Assembly: GCA_015146655.1 (NCBI GenBank)
Contig: VKHL01000092.1
Coordinates: 47,587-111,586, forward strand
Direction: 5' to 3'
Length of the DNA stretch: 64,000 nt
DNA from: Ochromonas danica
Lineage: Eukaryota > Sar > Chrysophyceae > Chromulinales > Chromulinaceae
The notes under the pieces are model-generated. The model saw only the letters and a list, made by a program, of their open reading frames with translations. It searched no databases and was not told the DNA's origin. This document shows, in pieces, positions 41,082 to 54,310 of the stretch. The position numbers and the translations under genes were made by a program. Each line of letters begins with the position of its first letter. Position 1 is the stretch's first letter.

Positions 41082-44000
41082 ATGTCCTTGTCTCCACCAA
41101 GTAAAAAGGCACGTACAAGCTCGATGGAAAGACAGCATTCTTTGGACAGACATCCATCCTTGAAATTGGATGAGAAAGCTTTGAATAAGTTTTCCCGTCA
41201 GAATGCAGCTTTAGGTCAGAATTTTTCTGTTTGTTAACTTTTGATATGAAATTTTCTAATCATTCCTAATGAAAACAATTTGTCCTAGGCGCTGAAACTA
41301 CAGCTAAGTTGATTAAGATGCATGTCCTGGTCTTTGGACTCCGTGGAGTGGGAGCAGAGACATGCAAAAATTTGGCATTACAAGGTGTGGGTGGAATCAC
41401 TGTAAGTTACTCTGTTTTAATCTATTTTATGGATGATTTAATTGTTTCATTATATATCATTCATTATATAATTGAATTATCATGAATTCCGCCATTTTTC
41501 ATTTTTTTCCCTTTTCCGTTTTTTGATATCTAACCAAAAAATGAATAAATGGTATCTTTTCATATATAAATCTCTCTCTCTCTCTTAGTTAGTGGATTCC
41601 CAAGTGGTAGAAATTCATGACTTAGGAGTAAATTTCTTCTTCCAAGAAAGTGATGTTGGCAAGGCAAGATGTCAAGTTGTCTTACCCAAGCTTAAGGAAT
41701 TGAATCCTCTTTGTTCTCTTCATATTGCTTCTTCTTTACAAGAAGGATTAGCCTCTGATCATCATCCTACTGCTGTCGTCATTACTCAACCTTTAGATCT
41801 CAATCAATTAATTGCGATCAATGAAGAATGTCGTCAACGTCATATCTCTTTCTTTTATGCTTTTACAGGAGGAGTGACAACAGATATCTTTGTTGATCAT
41901 GGTCCTGATCATCATGTTCATGACTTTGATGGTGAACGTCCTATGCAGAAGATTATCACAAATATTTCTCAAATCTCTACTGAAGAGATTTTAATTCGTT
42001 ATGAAACACCTGAAGGACAATTACCTGTTTCTATCACGAAAGGTAATTTTGAGATTTCGGAAGTGATTGGTATTGAAGGAGTTAATGAGAAGACTTTCCA
42101 TGTCAAAGTGGGAGAGAAAGATCCTGTTAAGACTATTCGTATTCCTTATGTTCTACAAGGCGACGAAGAGTATCTGGGTGGTGGTATTCTCACTGAGAAG
42201 AAAATCCCTACCAAGTATCACATGGAATCTCTGGCTGAGAAGATCAAGCATCCAGGCAATACCTTTGCTGAACCACCTTCCTTAGTACTCACTGATTTAC
42301 TTCATTTCGGGTCAGAAGTTCAACTTCATGTGGCACATATCGCCACCTTAACCTTCTTCTCGACTCACAAGCACCTGCCCAGAGCGAATCTCACCAAAGA
42401 TGCTGATGAAGTGGTAGAAATAGCTAAGCGTCTTCTGAGTGATAAGGTTATTGACCTCGAAGACTTTGAGCTTGATGTTGACCTTGTGAAACGCTATGCT
42501 CTGCACAGTGGAGCAGAGCTTCAACCTTTGGCAGCCTTCACTGGCGGTGTGTTGGCTCAGGAAGTGGTGAAATGCACTGGCAAATTTACTCCGATCCCCG
42601 GATACATGCATTTCGCTGCATTTGAGTCCTTGCCAGACAATTCTCCAGATGACAAAGACACACAGCCACGCAATAGTCCTCAAGATGAATTGGCAGCTGT
42701 GTATGGGTGGCCATTTGTAGAGAAGCTTGGCAATCTGCAGTATTTCATGGTTGGATGCGGTGCTTTAGGCTGTGAGTTCATGAAGAATTTCGCGTTGAAC
42801 AATGTCTGCTGTGGCCCACATGGCAAACTCACGGTAACCGATGCTGATCGTATTGAACTGAGCAATTTGTCTCGCCAGTTCCTTTTCCGTGAACATAATG
42901 TTGGCCAACCTAAGTCCAAGGCAGCTGCCGCTATGGCAAAGCAAATGAATAAAAACTTCCACGTTGAGCCTGTTGAGTTGTTGGTGGGAACTAAGTCGGA
43001 AGATACATTTGATGATTCATTTTGGCTGGGTCTGGACGGTGTTTGCAATGCTTTGGACAATATGGAAGGTCGTCTTTATGTTGATCGTCAGTGTGTGAAA
43101 TATGAGAAGCCACTTCTTGAGAGTGGCACTATGGGCACTAACGGCAATGTGGACACCGTTTATCCTTTCAAAACGCGCACCTATGCTGAAGGTGGTAAAG
43201 CAGCTGAAGGAGGTGGTGTGCCTATGTGTACTCTCCGCAATTTCCCCCATCTGACAGATCATTGCATTGAATGGTCTCGAGATCAATTCGAATTACTGTT
43301 TGTTAAACTAGGCAAGAATCTTGAAAGCTACTTGGCTGATCCCACTGGCTTTGCGAACAAGATCCGCGATAAGGCAGCTTCCGAACCCGGCGCTGCTTTC
43401 TTCGATGTTCGTTCTGTTACTTCCTTTGCCAAGCTTGTGAGTAATCCTTCTATTGGATCTGCCGCACAGCTTGCTTATGACATCTTTCACTTCCTCTTCC
43501 GCGACCGCATTTTGGACCTTCAAGCAGCTTTCCCTAAAGATTACCGCATTATTGACAGTGTGACCAAGGTGGACAAAGGACCTTTCTGGGGAGATAAAAA
43601 GCGTTACCCTACTCCCGCAGTGTTTAATCCTCACGATCCTGCCCACACTGATTTCCTTCTCTCGGCTATCTGCTTGTTTGGAGTTGCCGTGGGTATTCTC
43701 CCAGCTCGAAAGGAGGGAGATGACCATTACTTAGAGGAATTCCGTCAGAAGGAATGGATTATTAACATTGCAGAGGGCTTGAGGTCTCCTGCCTATGTTC
43801 AAGCTCCTGTTTCTTCTGATGGCATGGAAGAGGCTGCATCGGCCAGCCCCACCACCAGCAAAGAGTCCGTCGATGAATTGTTGGGGCAGATGTTGAGTGA
43901 CCTTGCTCATGCCAGTGCTGCTATCAACAAGGAGAAATCGAATAAGTTCTTTGAACCTGCTGATTTTGAAAAAGACGATGATCTCAATTTCCACATTGCC

Positions 44001-44951
44001 TTTGTCACCGCTGCTGCCAACTTGCGTTGTGATAACTATTCTATCAAGCGAACCGACTTCCAAGGTTGCAAAGTTATTGCGGGTAAGATCATTGCAGCCA
44101 TTGCTACGACAACGGCTGCAGTTTGTGGATTGGTCATTCTGGAACTCTTCAAAGTTGTCCTCGGCAAGGACACGGATAGCTATATGGCTAGAATGATTGG
44201 ATTGGGTGCATACACATATACTTCATTTACTGCTGATCCTCCACAAGCCCATCGCACCCGCACAGAGGTGGTGGTGCCTGATCCCACTGAGCCTTTGCCC
44301 GAGGATGCCTATGATGAGCATGGCCGAGTCAAGAAGGAGTATTGCACAACTGTGGTGAAGCGAGCTTATCCTGAAGGTCACAGCGTATGGGACAAATTGC
44401 CTGTCTCCGCAGATCTCACTCTGAGAGAATTTGCAGACTGGTTACTGAATGAACATGGACTCAAGCTAAACTCTTGGGACTTCGTTTATGCTTACAAGAC
44501 TGTGCAAGATGAAGAAACCAAGACCAAGGAACAGAGTGGCGTTACTGCTACGATCTATCCCATTAAACCTGTATTGGATTACAGCTTGCTGCCTTCCTTG
44601 GAGCTCACTTTAGCTCAGGCCAGCGTGACCATCATGAAAACTCCTTTGGCGAAGCCAACACAGCAGTACGTTGCTCTGTGGAGAGAATTCAAGACGTTGG
44701 GATCCATCCCTGCCCAACCTGCAGCCTCACAGGATGCTATCACAGAGAGCAGCACCTTGCGAGAGATTCTTCAAAAGATGAACCGCCTGGCTGAGGAGAA
44801 CATTGCCAAGGGCACCGCCGAAGCTAGTGCTATTTCATACCTTGAGAAGAGAAAGTTCGTTCTCATCCCCGCCTCTGAAACGCCAAGCTGCGTGCATGCA
44901 GAATCTGGTGAAGAAATCGAGCATCTTTGTGCGCTGAAGATCTTGTTGTAG
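41082..44951 (+). CDS. UBA1: Ubiquitin-activating enzyme E1
   Basis: Three exons (41082-41214, 41289-41401, 41589-44951) give 1202 residues, near the usual 1050 plus a longer N-terminus. The inactive adenylation half starts KMHVLVFGLRGVGAETCKNLALQGV. The active adenylation half has YFMVGCGALGCEFMKNFALNNV (ATP loop) and DADRIELSNLSRQFLFREHNVGQ. The catalytic Cys lies in GGGVPMCTLRNFPHLTDHCIEW. A C-terminal ubiquitin-fold domain covers the last 130 residues. The enzyme adenylates ubiquitin and passes it to E2s. The first two small exons are inferred from an in-frame splice that restores the ThiF-like nucleotide loop. Confidence 0.94.
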
Positions 44952-45310
44952 TGGGACAAGTTACAGTACCTGCACCCTATCCTCGAATGCTCTCATAGCA
45001 TAAGACGATATTGTAACAAAAGTTATTGCCCAACTCATGATTGATTGCACAGATGATGGTTGGTTCTTTAGCAATTATGGAGAACGATTAGATCACTCTT
45101 GCCATTAATTCCAGTGTGGTACTCTAAATCGAGCTTTCTATCATTGACCATTTCACGAAATACCATACTCTAGGTCCATGTTAGCAGATCCTAAATTGCC
45201 AGATTTGGAGTCTGGAGGAGTATCTTCCAAGTTAACACCAATTCAAACATCATCTTTCAATTCAATTCATTCCTTCTTCTTTTCTTTTTTACCAATTTAC
45301 TTGATTATTA
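44952..45310. other. Intergenic region
   Basis: It contains an ATTTGGAGTCTGG word and CAAGTTAACACC (about 45229-45240), 70 bp before the next start codon. No gene is seen. Confidence 0.5.
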
Positions 45311-48300
45311 ATGGAAGGCTTTGAAGAGCTTTTTGCGTCAACAAAGGAGTCGATTAGCAGTCTTCATCATGACCTCCAGTCCATGACTTTAGAAGAACAA
45401 CAACTTCTTCTTTTACGTCATCAACTTGGCAAAATTAAGAAAATTCGTGAAGAACAAATAAAAAAAGATCGATTAATTATATCTTTGAAAGAACGTATTG
45501 CTATTTTAGAACATGATGCTGCTCAATCTGGTCGACAATTTGCTGATTTACAATCTTTAATGAATGATCGTATTCAAACATTAGAAAGATATCTATCTGA
45601 AAAAGAAAGTCAAGAAAGAGAATATCGTCAACAGATTCTCTTTCTAGAAGAAAGACATCAACGGATTGACTTCTTAGAGGAAGAGTTAACTTTAGAGCGG
45701 AAGAAGTAAGTGAATATGATAATGCCTACTGTTGACTAATCCCTTCCTATCCCCCACACACAGTGCCTTATACTGAAATCCTTCAGTCCTTTCTCTTCAC
45801 TCACTTCGTTCTCTGACTTGATAGTCTGATATCTGACTTATAATTGAATGTCATCATTGCTTAGATGCTCACAATACCAACAATTACATGAACAAGTGGT
45901 GAAGGAATTGACGGTGATACAAGCCAATGCTAGTAGTGCTCATGTTACTTCATCAACAACAACAACTCAACCTTCTCCTTCAACTACGTCCGATCCATTG
46001 CCTCTTTTATTGGACACGCTGAGACAAGAGCTTGCAGCAAAGGATGCTGAGCTGCTAGTTTACAAAGAAAAAGAACAAGAACTGATCCAGAAAAGACAGC
46101 GACTGGAAGACTGTGAACGGAGCCATCTCTTACTTGCGGATGAGGTAGAGAGGCTTACTACCATGAATGGCCATCTGCTGGAAGATGTTCGTCACTATCA
46201 GAGCCAGAATGACTCGATGAAGAATCAATACGATGAAAACTATCATCGTACATTGGAAGAATACAAAGCTACAACTAAAGATATTTTGGATAGTTATCGA
46301 GGTTGTCTGGTGACGTTTGCAAGTAGCATAAATCAGATTTCATCATTAGTCACTGAGAGAATTGGCAACGATGTGGAGCAGCGAGTGAAAGGGATTGTAG
46401 AAGCTCTTACCACTTCTTTGAAGGGAGTACAGGAGGTGGAGAAGAGAGTTTTGGATCGATTTGTAAAGCCGTCACAACAGCCCATCAATCTGACCTTGAC
46501 AAATGTGACTATCGACTTGCATCGTCTTGAAGCTGATCTCTCGCAATGCACGTCAGCCATCTTGGACTACCGAGCGGTGCAGATGGAACTGATACGAACC
46601 GGACAATTGCTAGTACAAAAACATTCTGTTGAAACCAGGTCATACTCTACGAAGACTGTAGTCGAAGAAATAGTAGACAAGGGTATCAATACTCCAGATC
46701 TCCCCACTGTGCCCTCCGTAGTTGCTACCACTCCTTCGGTGGCATACGAAATGATAAACAGAGCTTTCCAAGAACTGGAAAAGAAATTTTCCGCTGTATT
46801 GGAAGATAGCCGAGTTGCAGATGAAGTTGTCACGACTGTAGTGGAGGTATGCCAGCAAATTGGAATAACGTTTACCTCTTTCGGCGATGCTGCGGCCCCA
46901 ACAACTTCCACGCAGGGACCTCCTTTCCCTGGTGAACATCAATTGACCAACCTTCTTCAGCACTTGTCGTTTCAGGCTGGCAAACGTGAGCAGGTATATC
47001 GTCGATTGGTCCAAGGGATTCAAGGACTCGTTCGCTCACTCATGACATACAAGCACCACTGTCATTCTCTTCAATCGAACTATTTGACACTACAAGAGGA
47101 GCATGACCAAGCCAAAGAAAGTTTTGAACGCCTTGAAGTTGAAGCTCAATTAGCCGTCCAAGTTAGCACGGATGAAGTGCAGCGCAGTCAGAACCTTCTT
47201 CAGCTTGATTATCAGCGGAAATATCTAGAGTGCGAGAAGCTACATCAACAACAGCTGTCAGAAGCACAACAAATATGTAAGGTTTTGGTGGATAAATACC
47301 GAGAAGGGCTGTTAGTTATACACTTTTTGCTTGACCGGCTGGATGACGTGGAACAACGAGGTGTTCTGCTGCGGGATGTTCATGTGATCAGTCAGAAGAT
47401 GTTGCGGGGATATACAATACTTGCCAATGATGTAAAGATGCTTGCTTTGCTCTATTCAGAAAAGTCCAAAGCCCAAGATGAGAATCTCCGAGTCGCAGCT
47501 TCAACTCAAGCCACATCGACGAACAACATAATTAGCAGCCTGCCTAAATCGGAGCTTTCGTTTAAATCTGCTGCCTTGGTGGTATTAGCAGCCAATCGTT
47601 TGCGATCACTGCTGCGTGTACGTCGTGAAAAAGGCTCTCAGCGCATCAGTGAGTTGAACTATCTTGAAAAGAAATCTCTTTTGGTGAGCGGGACTTTGAA
47701 GGACCTGGATCTGTTTGTCAACTTTTGGACTTTTCCCAATATTGAGGAAATTCGTAAAGCATACCCATCTCAAGAGAGTGTTGACGGAATAGTTCACTAT
47801 CTGCGTCACTTATTATCTGTGAGAGGCTCAACATCTGCTATGGAGGCTAACAAGATGGAGAAGCGGTGGAAAGCTTCTTCTAGTCTTATTGAGAGAATAA
47901 GTCGAGGTTTTCCAAAAAAGATCGATCGTGGTGGATATTGCAAAGAACTTTACGGACAGAAAGAGCTAAATGATCTCCATGCAGGATTATTGCAGCTCTT
48001 CTCTCAACGAGACGAGCTGTTTTCACAGAAGGATGAGTTGAGACGTTCCTTTGAAGATTCAAAGGTAAGCTCTTGTGCGATAAGGTAGTCTCGGTATTAA
48101 ATGATCTGTCGTCATTGTTGTGCTATAGCAATTTATTGTGGAAACGGAGCGACGTGCTGATACCTTTTATAAGGAGAATGCATCTCTACGAGTGGAGAAT
48201 AGTCGCTTGCAAGCTGACCTTGAAGAAGCCCATAGACAAAGCGAAATCCAAGCCCGTAATGCCGCCTTTAGGCTTGATGAAGAAAGAAAGAAATACCAGA

Positions 48301-49541
48301 CTTTCAGTCAAAACAGAGGCAATGTGGATGTTAGCTTCGTGAATAAATACGAACAACAAGATCAGCAACAGCATCAAAGACGACGCAAAGAAGAGAAAGA
48401 GGCTGAACGAGAAGCAGCAGTGAATGAATATGAGAAAGATGGAGAACAATCGCTACTAAAACTTTCAAGATCTTTTTATCGGGAGAAGAGCAATAGCAAT
48501 GAAGAGAAGGTGCGAGTTGCTTCTGCTTCCCAACTATCCACATCACAAACCCAGGATAACGTTGGAGATTCGTTCTATCGCACCGAGCAAGACAGTCCAG
48601 CTACTCCACCTCAGAAACCATCTCATTCTGTTGTGCAGGATCGTCGGGAGCTAATTAATCGGTTGGAAGAACATCGAAGAGATGTACATGAAGATATAGA
48701 AACAACAGCCCGTCAACTAGCCCACACGCGACTCTCTCAGCGCAGTCGTTATTCCACTCAAAGTTATGTTAATGCTGATCAACCAAGTTTCAGTCTGCTG
48801 TCTACCGAGCCAATTCTCAAAGGAGTTGACAAGTACCGAGAATCTCAACGCCCAACTACCGTGATTGATAAGGAACCACTTTCTCCTGCATCAAGCACAG
48901 GGGAGTGGAGCTTTCGCCAGCACTTTTTGGGTGCGAGCCAAACAGATGCGGGCATAGAGGCTACTACAAAAGCTCGGAACATTTCTCAGCAAAGTAGTGT
49001 CAGCGGTGGAAGTCGTTACAGTACTCCACAGCGAATGCGTGATGCTTTTCCAAACAGTACTTTGACCAGTGCTACTCAGACTCCCAATCATCAGTATTTA
49101 CCCCAACCATGGGACTATTCTCCGGCCCTTCCTCAGCTTCATCGCCCTCAAGAAGCTCATTATCAGCATACTCGTGAAACAAGCACTCATCATTCGTCTT
49201 CTTCCAAGAATATTCGTAACAGCTATTCCTCATCTGCTGGTGGGCTTCATCACAGGAACAATGATGATGCGAGCCGTGATTATAGCCGTCAATTTGATGA
49301 TTCCTTTGTGTCTACTCAATCTCAATCCCACAATGGAAGTCGGAGCTCTTCTCGGTCTAGAGAAAGTACTAGTTCGCGATTTCTTCGGATTCACAATGCA
49401 GAGCGCGCCAAAAATGAATTGAAAGATATGGAACTGCTTGAAATTTACTCTGATATAGGGCGGTTGACTGGTCGTCTGGAATCCCGTCTGCGACAAAGTC
49501 ACAGCAGAGCTTCATCCCCTGAGCATTTTGTGAATAAGTGA
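45311..49541 (+). CDS. Long coiled-coil protein, function unknown
   Basis: Three exons (45311-45705, 45865-48064, 48129-49541) give 1335 residues. I do not recognise the family. Residues about 1-140, 165-270 and 430-560 show dense heptad-like charge and Leu patterns of coiled coil (for example RIAILEHDAAQSG, LEVEAQLAVQVSTDEV). Another charged helical stretch spans the third exon start (ERRADTFYKENASLRVENSRL). The C-terminal 300 residues are low-complexity, rich in Ser, Gln, Arg and His (HHSSSSKNIRNSYSSS), ending in a short helix. No membrane or signal segment is seen. Length and layout resemble centrosomal or flagellar scaffold proteins, which is only a guess. Confidence 0.75.
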
Positions 49542-50254
49542 GGTATTTGAAAGTTGTTTAGCTGCAGGATGTTTGATATGTGTGCAGATGATTTCAATCT
49601 CGTTGTAGCTTTAATTAAGTGTACCTTGAAGTGATGTGCGAGAAAATGTTAACCAACTTCAAAACGGAAATCTTTAAGGCAAGACGAAAGATGAATGTGC
49701 ATCAGACATGTTCTGCATTGTAGTGCTAGACTGAACTAGGCTTCACACTTTAGCCTTTTGAGCTAACCAATAACTTGCGTTTAGCCTTCGTATGGAAAAC
49801 ATAACTGAGCTCCTGTTGTTAGATAGAAAGTTAGAAAATCTAAACAACAACCTCCAGACCTGCATATTGCATATTGTCAGTAGGCATAGCAGCTTCATAG
49901 ACCACAAAGCTCAATCATCCAGATCTGGTCCTTTGGACCCCTTAACGAGGGTCTGAGAATTTGAAAATTAGTTTGAAAATTCAAATTATTGTTTCTGTGT
50001 GGGAAGCACTCAGTAGTCACTCAGTCAGTCAGCAGTCAGCGCACTTGCAGCACAGTCTATGAGAAGAAGACACAGACAACGAGCAGAGAATCAGAACTAA
50101 TCAATCCAGATCCAGCTCTCCACTTCGCTTACTTGACAACACAAGCACACACACTTTCTCTCTCTCTCTTTGCTTGCTGCTACTACTGTTCCTTGATCTT
50201 CTTCTTCCTCTTCTTCTTCTTGGCGTGCTTAAATCATCGTGTCAACTCTTAAAG
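49542..50254. promoter_or_regulatory. Intergenic region with sense CAGTC repeats before RNR1
   Basis: An ACTCAGTCAGTCAGCAGTCAGC stretch lies at about 50007-50039. A CT-rich leader runs up to the RNR1 start codon. The left 400 bp show nothing recognisable. Confidence 0.4.
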
Positions 50255-52917
50255 ATGTATGTCATTAAACGAGATGGACGTCGTGAACATGTTCACTTTG
50301 ATAAGATCACTTCACGTATTAATAAACTTTGTTATGGTTTGGATCCTAATCATGTTGATGCTGCAATCATCTCTCAGAAAGTCGTACCAGGTCTCTATCC
50401 TGGTGTGACAACTTCTGAATTAGATGAACTCGCCGCACAGACTGCTGCTTCACTTGCTACACGACATCCTGATTTTAGTACTTTAGCTGCTCGTATCTCT
50501 GTTTCTAACTTACACAAGCAGACTTCTAAGGTCTTCTCTGATGTCATTGAGGTGCTCCACACAAACATTCACCCTGCCACGGGTGAACCTGCACCTCTCG
50601 TCTCTGACCGTCTCTATGCTCTTGTCCAGGAGGTAATAATATCCTACCTTGTCTTTGCCTTCCCATGTGATGTAATGAATGATCCATACTAACTCATACA
50701 TTACGACCTATCTGTCCATCATGTTGTCATGTTGTCTATATGATAGAATAAAGAACGTTTAAATTCTGCTATTATCTATGATCGTGATTATAGCTATGAC
50801 TACTTTGGATTCAAAACCTTAGAACGTTCTTATCTTATGAGTGTCAATAAGGTCATTGTTGAACGTCCTCAACATATGATCATGCGTGTTGCCTTGGGTA
50901 TTCATGGAGAAGACATTGAAAGTGCTTTAATCTCTTATGATCTCATGTCTCGTAACTACTTTACTCATGCTACCCCTACCCTCTATAATGCTGGTAAGTC
51001 CCCCTTCCCCTCCTTTGTGTTAATCATCTATTAGTGAGAGTCATAATATGATGTTATGACTTGATGGTTGTGTAGGTTCTCCTCGTCCTCAATTGTCTTC
51101 TTGTTTTCTCTTGATGATGAAGGATGACTCCATTGATGGTATCTATGACACATTAAAGCAATGTGCGATCATCTCTAAGTATGCAGGAGGAATTGGCTTA
51201 GCTATTCATAACATTCGTGCTTCCTCTTCCTATATTCGTGGTACCAATGGCACATCCAACGGTATCGTGCCTATGTTAAGAGTGTTCAACAATACCGCAC
51301 GTTATGTTGATCAAGGTGGTGGAAAGCGTAAGGGATCCATTGCCATCTATCTTGAGCCATGGCATGCTGATATCTTTGAGTTCTTGGAGCTTAAGAAGAA
51401 TCATGGCAATGAGAATGAACGTGCTCGTGATCTGTTCTATGCCTTATGGATTCCTGATCTCTTCATGAAGAGAGTAGAAAGCAATGGTACATGGTCTCTC
51501 TTCTGTCCTAATGAAGCTAAAGGTTTGTATGATTGTTGGGGTGAGAAGTTTGAAGAGCTATACACTCGTTTTGAATCTGAAGGTAAAGCTCGTAAAGTGG
51601 TTAATGCACAAGAGTTATGGATGGCTATTCTAAACAGTCAAGTGGAGACAGGTACACCTTACATGCTTTATAAGGATGCCTGTAATGCCAAGTCTAATCA
51701 ACAAAACCTTGGTACCATCAAGTCATCCAATCTATGTACTGAGATCTTAGAATATACTGCACCTGATGAATGTGCAGTATGTAACCTTGCTTCAGTCAAT
51801 CTCTCTGCCTTTGTGGATGAAAGCAAACGTGTCTTTGACTATGATAAGCTCTATGAAGTGACTAAAGTCGTGACTAGAAATCTGAATCGTGTCATCGATG
51901 TTAACTTCTACCCTATCATTGAAGCTGAGAACTCCAACAAGCGTCATCGTCCTATTGGTATTGGTGTTCAAGGTCTGGCAGATGCTTTTGCTAAGTTACG
52001 CTTTCCTTTTGAATCTCCTGAAGCAACACAAACCAATCTTTACATCTTCGAGACCATGTACTATGCAGCTGTAGAGGCATCCTGTGAGGTAGGTGGTTGT
52101 CCTATGCTAATAGCAGATTGGTTCACTTGACTTCTCTTCTGATGTCTCTTACCTGGTTGTTCAATAGCTTGCTGAGAAGGAAGGAACATACGAGACTTAT
52201 GCAGGCTCTCCTATGAGCAAAGGTCTGTTTCAACCTGACCTGTGGGGTGTGACTCCTTCATTCGATAAATGGGACTGGACTGCTCTTCGGGCTAAAGTAG
52301 CCAAGCATGGTGTACGCAATTCCCTGTTGCTTGCACCCATGCCCACTGCCTCCACAGCTCAGATCTTGGGTAACAATGAGTCCACAGAGCCTTTCACTTC
52401 TAATATGTACAATCGCCGTGTGCTAGCTGGTGAGTTCACTGTGGTGAATAAGTACCTCTTAAGAGACCTCGTGGAAAGAGGACTATGGACTGCTGAAGTT
52501 CGTAATCAGATCATTGCTGACAAGGGCTCTGTCCAACGTGTTCCTTCTATTCCTCAAGAGATTCGTGATCTATACAAGACAGTGTGGGAGATCAAACAAC
52601 GCACTATTATTGATCAAGCTGCTGATCGTGGTGCTTTCATTTGCCAATCTCAATCACTTAATGTCCATATGGCTGAGCCAACCACGGCGAAGCTGACGTC
52701 AATGCATTTCTATGCTTGGAGAAAGAAATTGAAGACTGGCATGTACTACTTGCGCTCTCAGCCTAAGGCGGATGCTATTCAGTTCACTGTGGATCAAGCC
52801 TCTTTGATGGTTCCTAAGAGTACCAGCACCCCACAGAAGTCTGCCGCAGCTAAACAGATGGCTTGTAAGGCCAAGGCAGATGAAGAAGATGGGGTGTGTG
52901 AGATGTGTTCTGCATAG
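50255..52917 (+). CDS. Ribonucleoside-diphosphate reductase large subunit
   Basis: Four exons (50255-50632, 50747-50993, 51076-52088, 52168-52917) give 795 residues. The N-terminal ATP-cone is [22 protein letters not shown]. The barrel follows: [21 protein letters not shown] with a catalytic Cys, [52 protein letters not shown] with the active-site N, C and E, and [17 protein letters not shown]. The C-terminal CEMC pair re-reduces the active site. With a small radical subunit, not in this window, it makes deoxyribonucleotides. The start follows a CT-rich leader, and an upstream in-frame Leu-rich stretch without an ATP-cone role is left out. Confidence 0.95.
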
Positions 52918-53313
52918 ACCTAGTCTCTGCTGTGAAGTGTACATACCAACAACAACTACTACTACAGGGTGTTGTTCAAACCCTATATGACGTCATATGA
53001 CTGACTGTACTGCATGACTTGTGGACCACTATTATACCTGAAGAATGAGGCTAAGAATATCACCTCTACTATGTAAGATCAAAGAATTTTATGTGATATA
53101 TTTCTCTGACACTCTTGTAAGACCTCAATGCTGAATGTCTGGTCGATGCTTATATGGCTTGGTGATGTTAAGATGGTGGCTTATTAGCTAAGATGGTGGC
53201 TTATATATGTGGGATCTTAGCGTACCCGCGCTCAATAATAATTGATTCCCCGGAAGACACAGCCAGAACATTCGCTGACACCCTGCATATCCATCACAAT
53301 CTAGCCCATCATC
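52918..53313. other. Intergenic region
   Basis: It holds a perfect 14-bp palindrome ATATGACGTCATAT (about 52985-52998) around a CRE-type TGACGTCA, and a doubled AAGATGGTGGCTTAT word (53170-53203). No gene is seen. Confidence 0.6.
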
Positions 53314-54158
53314 ATGGCTACCTCTCCTTGTTGCCCTCCTAACGCTTATAAATTCCTTGCCTCTGACTATACTGCTGTGGGTCAAACTCATCGCTTGGAG
53401 AATGGTCAAGAGTTCTATCACACTGGCAAAGTAGGAGAAAAGGCTATCCTACTCATCCCTGATATCTTCGGTTGGAATGGTGGACGTACTCGCCATATTG
53501 CTGACTTCCTCGCTGATGAGGGGTATTACACTGTGGTCCCTAAGATCATGGTGCCTCCTGTGGATGGCGGAGTCGATGGAGATGGTAAGCTAGTTGTGTG
53601 ACGTCATCATAACCCGGTTGCTTATCTGGAGATATGTGACTTGTAGGCTTCAATGGCTTTAGTTCGGTTCCATTTCTTCTGGAGAACTTGAGAAATCGTT
53701 ACCCTGCTTCTGATCTTTTGGCTCGTATCAAAGTGGTGGTGGACCACATGAAGAGTGAGGGAGTGAAGAAGATCAGTATCCTTGGCTTCTGCTGGGGTGG
53801 TTGGGTTGCTGCACATGTCTTGTCATCCGATGAGGCTGATAACTATGTATGCTGTGCAGTTGCTCATCCCAGTCTGATCCTGGAGGCTGGAGCCTTCGGT
53901 GGGGACGTGCTGGCACTCGTAGCCTCTGTGCGCAAACCCACATTGTGGTTACCTGCTCGTGGAGATGATGAGGAGTATAATGTTGGAGGTGCATGGTTTG
54001 AGAAGCTCAAGGAAAACCACCCCACTTCTCTCACTATCCCCTTCCGTGAAGTAGACCATGGCTTTGTTCCTCGTGGTGACGTCTCTGATCCTTTTGTCAA
54101 GCAAGAGGTTGATCGTGCTCTGGCTGCTATTCTGTCCTTTTTCCGCAGCCACATGTAA
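53314..54158 (+). CDS. Dienelactone hydrolase family protein
   Basis: Two exons (53314-53584, 53647-54158) give 260 residues. The alpha/beta-hydrolase core begins AILLIPDIFGWNGGRTRHIADFLADEGYYTVVP. The nucleophile elbow is GFCWGGW, with Cys as in dienelactone hydrolases. The Asp lies in the region around RGDDEEYNVGG and the His in EVDHGFVPRGD. The family hydrolyses lactones and esters; eukaryotic members (CMBL-like) are cytosolic with broad ester activity. No targeting signal is visible. The exact substrate is unknown. Confidence 0.88.
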
Positions 54159-54310
54159 TATAGTTTTGAGCTACTCAAATGACGCAAAAAGATCTTGAAC
54201 TGTAATATGATATGAAGTGACGTGGCGTAACAGACTACAGCGGAACTGTATAATGTGATAAGAAGTGACTTAACAGACTACAGTGACCCTCTAATAATTG
54301 ATTTTCTCAT

